From NCBI GenBank assembly GCA_031935845.1, contig JAJBWA010000152.1, positions 1 to 9,578 on the forward strand: a stretch of 9,578 nt of DNA, read 5' to 3'. The translations under genes and the position numbers were made by a program. The DNA comes from UBA9732 sp031935845 (lineage in GTDB: Bacteria > Spirochaetota > Spirochaetia > Sphaerochaetales > Sphaerochaetaceae). The notes below the pieces were generated by a model that was not told the origin of the DNA, searched no databases, and was given only the letters and a program-made list of their open reading frames with translations. Shown one piece after another: positions 6,455-9,578 of this stretch (the stretch's first letter is position 1; each line of letters starts with the position of its first letter).

Positions 6455-8810
6455 CTTCCTTCTTTATCCTTATGATGTGATACAGTCTCGAACCGAAGTC
6501 GCCAAGGACCCTGACGTCCTGAGTGAAACCGGTTCCGCAGAACTGCGGGTTCAGCCTGATGCCGCCGTAGGCCAGGACATCGCCCGATACTATGCAGTGC
6601 TCGTCGCTGCTGGTAAGCATGACGTTATCGTCAATCACTTTCCGGAGCTTTCCGCCGGACTTGATGGTAACGGGGCTGACCATGTTGATCAGGCTGCCGA
6701 AATCGCGGATGGGAACCTTCTGGATCCTTGATGTGAACTCATAGTCGAAATCAGGCCTTGCAAACGGAATCCTCAGCACCTCCGGGCCGATGTTCGGGCG
6801 GTTGAGCGTCTGGAAGTCAAGCACCAGCATCTCGCTGAAATCGGTGTTTGCCACCATCCATCTGGTGCGGTTTGAACCTTCCTCGGAGAGCCTGTAGAAG
6901 CGTCCGAACTGCAGCAGTCCGCGGTATTTCTTGTAGAAGGCTATCTGCTCCTTGACCGCCTGCTTCTGCTGCATGTTCAGGGCACTGAGGTCCATCTCGT
7001 AGCCCAGCACTCCGAACGCGGCAACGTTGAAGCGGGACTCGTTGTCCGTCTTGCGCAGCGTCTGGTGGTTGGGCGATGCCGATACGTGTGCTCCCATGGT
7101 GCTTACCGGGTAGGCATATGATGTTCCGCCCTGGATGACGGTCCTGCTGAAGGCATCGGAGTTGTCGCTGGTCCAGATCTGCGGCATGAAGCACAGGATG
7201 CCCAGGTCAAAGCGGTTGCCGCCTGACGCGCAGCCCTCGAAGAGGATCTCGGGGAATGCCGAGACCAGCCTTGAGAACACATCGTACAGACCCATGACAT
7301 ATCTGTGGAAGAACTCTCCCATGCGTATGCCGGAGGCGCTGTAGAAGTCGCTGAATATCCTGTTCATGTCCCATTTGACGTAATCGGCCTTGGAAAGCCT
7401 GAATACCTCGGTCATGACCTTGACGATGTAGTCCCTTACATCCTTTCGCGTGAAGTCAAGTATGAACTGGTTTCTTCCCACGGACGGATCCCTTCCGGGG
7501 ATCATGACGGCCCAATCGGGATGGCTGTCGAAGAGGAGGCTCCTGCGGCTGATCATCTCGGGCTCCACCCAGATGCCGAACATCAGCCCCATGGCGTGGA
7601 TCTGGTTGGAAAGGTGAGTGATTCCGCTTGTCAGCTTCTTCGTGTTCACATACCAGTCACCTAAGCTGGTGGTGTCGTCGTTGCGCTGGCCGAACCAGCC
7701 GTCGTCAAGCACAAAGAGCTCCACGCCCACGTCCTTGGCGGCCCTGGCAAGTTCCAGGATCCTGTTTTCCGAGAAGTTGAAGTATGTAGCTTCCCAGTTG
7801 TTGCAAAGCACGGGGCGCTCGCGGTACTGCCATGTGCCACGCACGATGTGTGCATTGACAAAGGCGTGCATGTTGGTGCTTGCACCGTTGCTGCCGGTTG
7901 CGGAGTAGGTGACCACTGCCTCGGGAGAGGTGAACTCCTTGCCGCTCTCCAGCGTCCATGCAAAGTCCTGCGGATTGATTCCGCTCTGGAATCTTGCAAG
8001 TCCGAACGGGCTTTTCTCTATGATCTCCCTGTGGTTGCCGGAATAGACCAGGTTGAATGCGTAGCACTCGCCGCGGCTGGTCGTGCAGTCCGGGCGCTCA
8101 AGGAACACCGCAGGATTGTGGAAAGCACTGGAGACGCCGCAGGTGGAGCCCAGCTCGATGATTCCCTCCTCAAGATGCCTGCGCGTCACGCTGCGTTCGC
8201 GTGCCCAGGCACCGTCGAAGGAAACCACGTTCCAGTCTGCGTCCGGAAGGTCAAGCTGCAGGCTTGCCAGATTGCGGATGACTATCTTCTCCTTTGTTCC
8301 GTTGGTCAGGATGCAGGACCTGACAAGGACATCGCACTCGGTGAACATGGTGTAGTTCAGCGTGAGTACGATCGGGAGAGTCTTGTCCAGAAGCTGAATC
8401 TGGAGGGTAGTGGCCTCGGATGGCTTCTTGGCGTAGGACTGGGCAATCAGGCCGGGGAAATTGGGCTTGCCCTCGATGAACCTGTGCGACCTGTAGGTGA
8501 AATCCAGCGTTGTCATGCCGTTGGCATACTCCACCTGCACGGCAGGCGTGCGGAAATCGCCCTTTCCCGGAGTGCTTGTCTCAAGGCACATGGTGTCCAT
8601 GAAAACCAGAGGCTTTCTTTCCGAGTAGGCCACGCCTGTTCCTATGCCGATCACACGTTTCTGTGCAAGGGCATTCAGATCCGAATCGGCTCTGAGCTTT
8701 CTTCCATAGTACAGGTTCTCCAGGTGTCCGGTCTCGCCGACGCGTATGATGTACGAGGTCCTGCGGCTGTCAAGCCTGATGATTCCGCTGCTGTCTGTGG
8801 CTTTTGTCAT
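6444..8810 (-). CDS. Alpha-galactosidase, glycoside hydrolase family 36
   Basis: Retaining alpha-galactosidase that releases terminal alpha-linked galactose from melibiose, raffinose-type oligosaccharides or galactosides. It has 788 residues from the chosen start, slightly longer than the 720-750 common in GH36. The order is an N-terminal beta-supersandwich (about 1-330), a TIM barrel, and a C-terminal beta domain. Barrel signatures are LDDGWFGQRNDDTTSLGDW, GIWVEPEMIS, YVKWDMNR with nucleophile D481, and EGCASGGNRFD with acid/base D535, followed by WTSDNSDA. The start is the ATG at 8808-8810, with GGAGG (plus 8816-8820) seven bases upstream. An in-frame ATG at 8838 would lie at or before the predicted transcription start and lacks a ribosome site. 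No signal peptide is visible, so it is intracellular and needs an importer, not in this window. It is monocistronic here. The symbols galA, melA, rafA and agaA are all used for this family. Confidence 0.94.
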   Translation of the reverse strand: MTKATDSSGIIRLDSRRTSYIIRVGETGHLENLYYGRKLRADSDLNALAQKRVIGIGTGVAYSERKPLVFMDTMCLETSTPGKGDFRTPAVQVEYANGMTTLDFTYRSHRFIEGKPNFPGLIAQSYAKKPSEATTLQIQLLDKTLPIVLTLNYTMFTECDVLVRSCILTNGTKEKIVIRNLASLQLDLPDADWNVVSFDGAWARERSVTRRHLEEGIIELGSTCGVSSAFHNPAVFLERPDCTTSRGECYAFNLVYSGNHREIIEKSPFGLARFQSGINPQDFAWTLESGKEFTSPEAVVTYSATGSNGASTNMHAFVNAHIVRGTWQYRERPVLCNNWEATYFNFSENRILELARAAKDVGVELFVLDDGWFGQRNDDTTSLGDWYVNTKKLTSGITHLSNQIHAMGLMFGIWVEPEMISRRSLLFDSHPDWAVMIPGRDPSVGRNQFILDFTRKDVRDYIVKVMTEVFRLSKADYVKWDMNRIFSDFYSASGIRMGEFFHRYVMGLYDVFSRLVSAFPEILFEGCASGGNRFDLGILCFMPQIWTSDNSDAFSRTVIQGGTSYAYPVSTMGAHVSASPNHQTLRKTDNESRFNVAAFGVLGYEMDLSALNMQQKQAVKEQIAFYKKYRGLLQFGRFYRLSEEGSNRTRWMVANTDFSEMLVLDFQTLNRPNIGPEVLRIPFARPDFDYEFTSRIQKVPIRDFGSLINMVSPVTIKSGGKLRKVIDDNVMLTSSDEHCIVSGDVLAYGGIRLNPQFCGTGFTQDVRVLGDFGSRLYHIIRIKKEVRK

Positions 8811-8836
8811 CTGATCCTCCGGTTTTCGCTCGCCTA

Positions 8837-8877
8837 CCATTGTCCTTTATATTTCGGGCGATGACAAGTGACAATGG
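8837..8877 (-). promoter_or_regulatory. Alpha-galactosidase promoter flanked by an 8-bp inverted repeat
   Basis: On the minus strand TTGTCA (plus 8869-8874) and TATAAA (plus 8846-8851) are exactly 17 bp apart, a strong sigma70-type promoter with its start near 8839. A perfect inverted repeat, CCATTGTC (8837-8844) and GACAATGG (8870-8877), brackets it. One arm lies on the transcription start and the other on the -35. The arms are 33 bp apart start to start, close to three helical turns, so a repressor binding both could shut the promoter. A related CATTGT lies at 8889-8894. Confidence 0.6.
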
Positions 8878-8885
8878 CGTGGTAC

Positions 8886-8914
8886 TTGCATTGTGGATGG
8901 TTTTTTGTTACATT
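8886..8914 (+). promoter_or_regulatory. Possible promoter of tRNA-Cys
   Basis: TTGCAT (8886-8891) and TACATT (8909-8914) are 17 bp apart. Transcription would begin near 8921, giving a short 5' leader before the tRNA at 8940. That leader contains a TGCAC/GTGCA hairpin (8920-8924 and 8932-8936). Hexamer matches are only moderate. Confidence 0.4.
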
Positions 8915-8939
8915 AGTCATGCACTGAGAAGGTGCAAGT

Positions 8940-9013
8940 GGTGCTGTACCCAAGTGGTCTAAGGGGGCGGTCTGCAAAACCGTTGTTCACCGGTTCAAAT
9001 CCGGTCGGCACCT
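8940..9013 (+). tRNA. tRNA-Cys (anticodon GCA)
   Basis: A full cloverleaf can be drawn by hand. The acceptor stem GGTGCTG/CGGCACC has one G-T pair, and the D stem is CCC/GGG. The anticodon stem GCGGT/ACCGT encloses loop CTGCAAA with anticodon GCA (Cys). The T stem ACCGG/CCGGT encloses TTCAAAT. The discriminator base is T(U), the known identity element for CysRS. The 3' CCA is not encoded and must be added enzymatically. The gene stands alone, followed at once by a terminator hairpin. Its 3' end is duplicated downstream at 9160-9177 and 9189-9203. Confidence 0.97.
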
Positions 9014-9052
9014 AAATTGAAGCGGAGGTCGAAAGGCCTCCGCTTTCAATTT
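9014..9052 (+). terminator. GNRA-capped terminator hairpin after tRNA-Cys
   Basis: AAATTGAAGCGGAGGTC pairs with GGCCTCCGCTTTCAATTT (one bulged T) around a GAAA tetraloop closed by C-G. The GC-rich core plus the A-rich and T-rich outer arms make it a terminator that could work in both directions. It begins directly after the tRNA discriminator base, so it may also mark the 3' processing site. Confidence 0.75.
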
Positions 9053-9063
9053 ATCCGCCTATC

Positions 9064-9169
9064 ACCGGATTTGAAGCCTGGCGGTAGGAAGACAGTCCGG
9101 TGGACTGGCTGAAGCCAGGCCGGCCCGAAGGCGCGCCTTTCCTTGAAAGCGCCGGAGGGCAAATCCGGT
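9064..9169 (+). ncRNA. Compact three-way-junction element built on tRNA-Cys T-arm sequence
   Basis: This roughly 106-nt stretch has a 9-bp closing stem, ACCGGATTT (9064-9072) with AAATCCGGT (9161-9169). It encloses two arms almost without spacers. Arm 1 is GCCTGGC (9076-9082) with GCCAGGC (9114-9120), containing a nested CAGTCC-GGT-GGACTG hairpin (9093-9107). An alternative is CTGGC-TGAA-GCCAG at 9105-9118. Arm 2 is GCCC (9123-9126) with GGGC (9157-9160), then GGCGC (9130-9134) with GCGCC (9149-9153) and a T-rich/A-rich tip. The closing-stem strands are an inverted and a direct copy of the tRNA-Cys T-arm 3' half. It matches no RNA family I recognise. It may be a small RNA, a remnant of a small mobile element, or a recombination site that folds as single-stranded DNA. 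Strand is nominal, because the fold works on both strands. Confidence 0.4.
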
Positions 9170-9177
9170 CGGCACCT
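9160..9177 (+). repeat. Direct copy of the tRNA-Cys 3' end (att-like), copy 1
   Basis: The 18-nt caaatccggtcggcacct is identical to the last 18 bases of tRNA-Cys (8996-9013), 164 bp downstream and in the same orientation. Duplication of a tRNA 3' end is the usual footprint of site-specific integration by tyrosine-recombinase elements. No integrase is encoded nearby, so this would be a scar. The 5' part also forms the closing stem of the structured element. Confidence 0.75.
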
Positions 9178-9188
9178 GCTACACTAGT

Positions 9189-9203
9189 AATCCGGTCGGC
9201 ACC
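9189..9203 (+). repeat. Direct copy of the tRNA-Cys 3' end (att-like), copy 2
   Basis: The 15-nt aatccggtcggcacc repeats tRNA positions 8998-9012 once more, 27 bp after copy 1. Only the shared core is kept, and the flanks differ from both other copies. The arrangement suggests successive insertion and loss events at the same tRNA gene. Confidence 0.7.
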
Positions 9204-9213
9204 CTTATTTCAA

Positions 9214-9443
9214 AGCATATTAAGCATATTTGGAGAGTTTTCCTCGATTTGCAAGGTTTTGCAAGATTTGCAAGATTTGCAAAGTGTGCAAGATTTACAA
9301 GGTTTTGCTAATCGTGCGGATCCTGGTTGTCAGGGAAACGAGACTTATGAAGCTTATGAGGCTCAGTAAACCCAGCAGCTTCATCAAGCCTACCAAACCT
9401 ATCAAGCCTATCAAACCTATCAAGCCTGCCAAAACCTTCCAAA
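9214..9443. repeat. Series of imperfect tandem-repeat families, all with 9-bp period
   Basis: Four blocks follow each other. First is agcatatta/agcatattt (9214-9231). Second is gcaaggttt/gcaagattt-type units (about 9251-9305). Third is gacttatga/agcttatga (9342-9359). Fourth is ctatcaagc/ctatcaaac-type units (9381-9443, seven units). All have a 9-bp period and different sequences. Read in frame they give three-residue repeats such as KPI or CKI, but no such frame has a ribosome site or protein-like composition, so I call this non-coding. The bases between the blocks hold no other recognisable feature. Confidence 0.8.
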
Positions 9444-9506
9444 TTGCGGATTCCTTAGGATGGCTGGAGGTTGTAACCTTCACTTCTTTTCCGGAAAGAC
9501 AGCGTA

Positions 9507-9536
9507 TTGAAGTCGGATAAGTTCATAGTCTATAAT
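9507..9536 (+). promoter_or_regulatory. Strong promoter at the right edge
   Basis: A perfect TATAAT (9531-9536) lies 18 bp after TTGAAG (9507-9512). Transcription would start near 9543, about 14 bases before the ATG at 9557. Confidence 0.6.
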
Positions 9537-9556
9537 TTTCAAAAAGCGATATTGTT

Positions 9557-9578
9557 ATGAAAAAAGCACTTCTTGTTC
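9557..9578 (+). CDS. Start of an unidentified gene, cut by the window end
   Basis: ATG AAA AAA GCA CTT CTT GTT gives MKKALLV, a basic start leading into hydrophobic residues. This is compatible with a signal peptide or with many cytoplasmic proteins. It sits just downstream of a perfect -10 box, but there is no clear Shine-Dalgarno site in the very short leader. Function cannot be judged from seven codons. Confidence 0.5.

Noticed and set aside
8808..8840. Upstream ATG (8838-8840) as the alpha-galactosidase start
   Set aside because: It coincides with the predicted transcription start and lacks a ribosome site, whereas the ATG at 8808-8810 has GGAGG at proper spacing.
7848..8864. 338-codon plus-strand open frame opposite the alpha-galactosidase
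   Set aside because: GC-biased third positions leave long antisense frames. The minus-strand protein has full GH36 motifs, and this one has none.
9064..9177. Cobalamin or other known riboswitch, or an integron attC site
   Set aside because: The GC-rich multi-branched fold invites comparison, but I could not find the conserved cobalamin core motifs or attC core sites (GTTRRRY/RYYYAAC), and no fitting gene follows directly.
9214..9443. CRISPR array
   Set aside because: Units are 9 bp, contiguous and imperfect; there are no 25-35 bp spacers between conserved repeats and no cas genes.
9100..9520. Overlapping plus-strand open frames with KPI/CKI-type residue repeats
   Set aside because: They arise from 9-bp repeats read in frame, lack ribosome sites, overlap each other, and the first starts inside the structured element and runs through the tRNA-derived repeats.

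Overview
The window reads as a stretch of a bacterial chromosome, moderately GC-rich with G/C-biased third codon positions, from an anaerobic fermenter. The main evidence for that lifestyle is a complete sodium-pumping oxaloacetate decarboxylase operon (oadG-oadA-oadB). Genes have ordinary Shine-Dalgarno sites, sigma70-like promoters and hairpin terminators, and the tRNA does not encode CCA. There is no marker good enough to name a taxon. A spirochaete or another Gram-negative-type gut or sediment anaerobe would fit, but that is a guess.

Layout, left to right. Positions 1-103 hold a 9-bp-period repeat and the terminator of the oad operon. Positions 104-3776 (minus strand) hold oadB, oadA and oadG in transcription order G-A-B, with gaps of about 10 bp and ribosome binding sites fused to the upstream stop codons. 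Upstream of oadG is a promoter with a perfect 12-bp LacI/CcpA-like palindrome behind it. Positions 3971-4762 (minus) encode a serine O-acetyltransferase, the first committed enzyme of cysteine synthesis. A 144-bp divergent spacer with 9-bp tandem repeats separates it from an Mrp/NBP35-type Fe-S carrier ATPase (4907-5812, plus) and a Nudix hydrolase (5822-6454, plus), which look like one operon. A GH36 alpha-galactosidase (6444-8810, minus) runs convergently and overlaps the Nudix gene end by 11 bp. Its promoter is flanked by an 8-bp inverted repeat and is divergent to a tRNA-Cys(GCA) gene (8940-9013).

Positions 9014-9556 hold no convincing protein gene but much structure. There is a GNRA-capped terminator hairpin, then a roughly 106-nt element that folds as a compact three-way junction and whose closing stem is made of tRNA-Cys T-arm sequence. 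Two direct copies of the tRNA-Cys 3' end follow (attachment-site-like scars), then several successive families of imperfect tandem repeats that all have a 9-bp period. A strong promoter and the first codons of a new gene lie at the right edge.

How the genes fit together: OadGAB would convert oxaloacetate to pyruvate and export Na+, conserving energy. Alpha-galactosidase would feed galactose and glucose from raffinose-type sugars or galactosides. Serine acetyltransferase, the Fe-S carrier and tRNA-Cys share a cysteine / Fe-S theme, but only by neighbourhood. No defence system, transposase, integrase or CRISPR array is visible. The most unusual part is the non-coding region downstream of tRNA-Cys, together with the recurrent 9-bp periodicity of intergenic DNA and a recently duplicated biotin-carrier domain in OadA.
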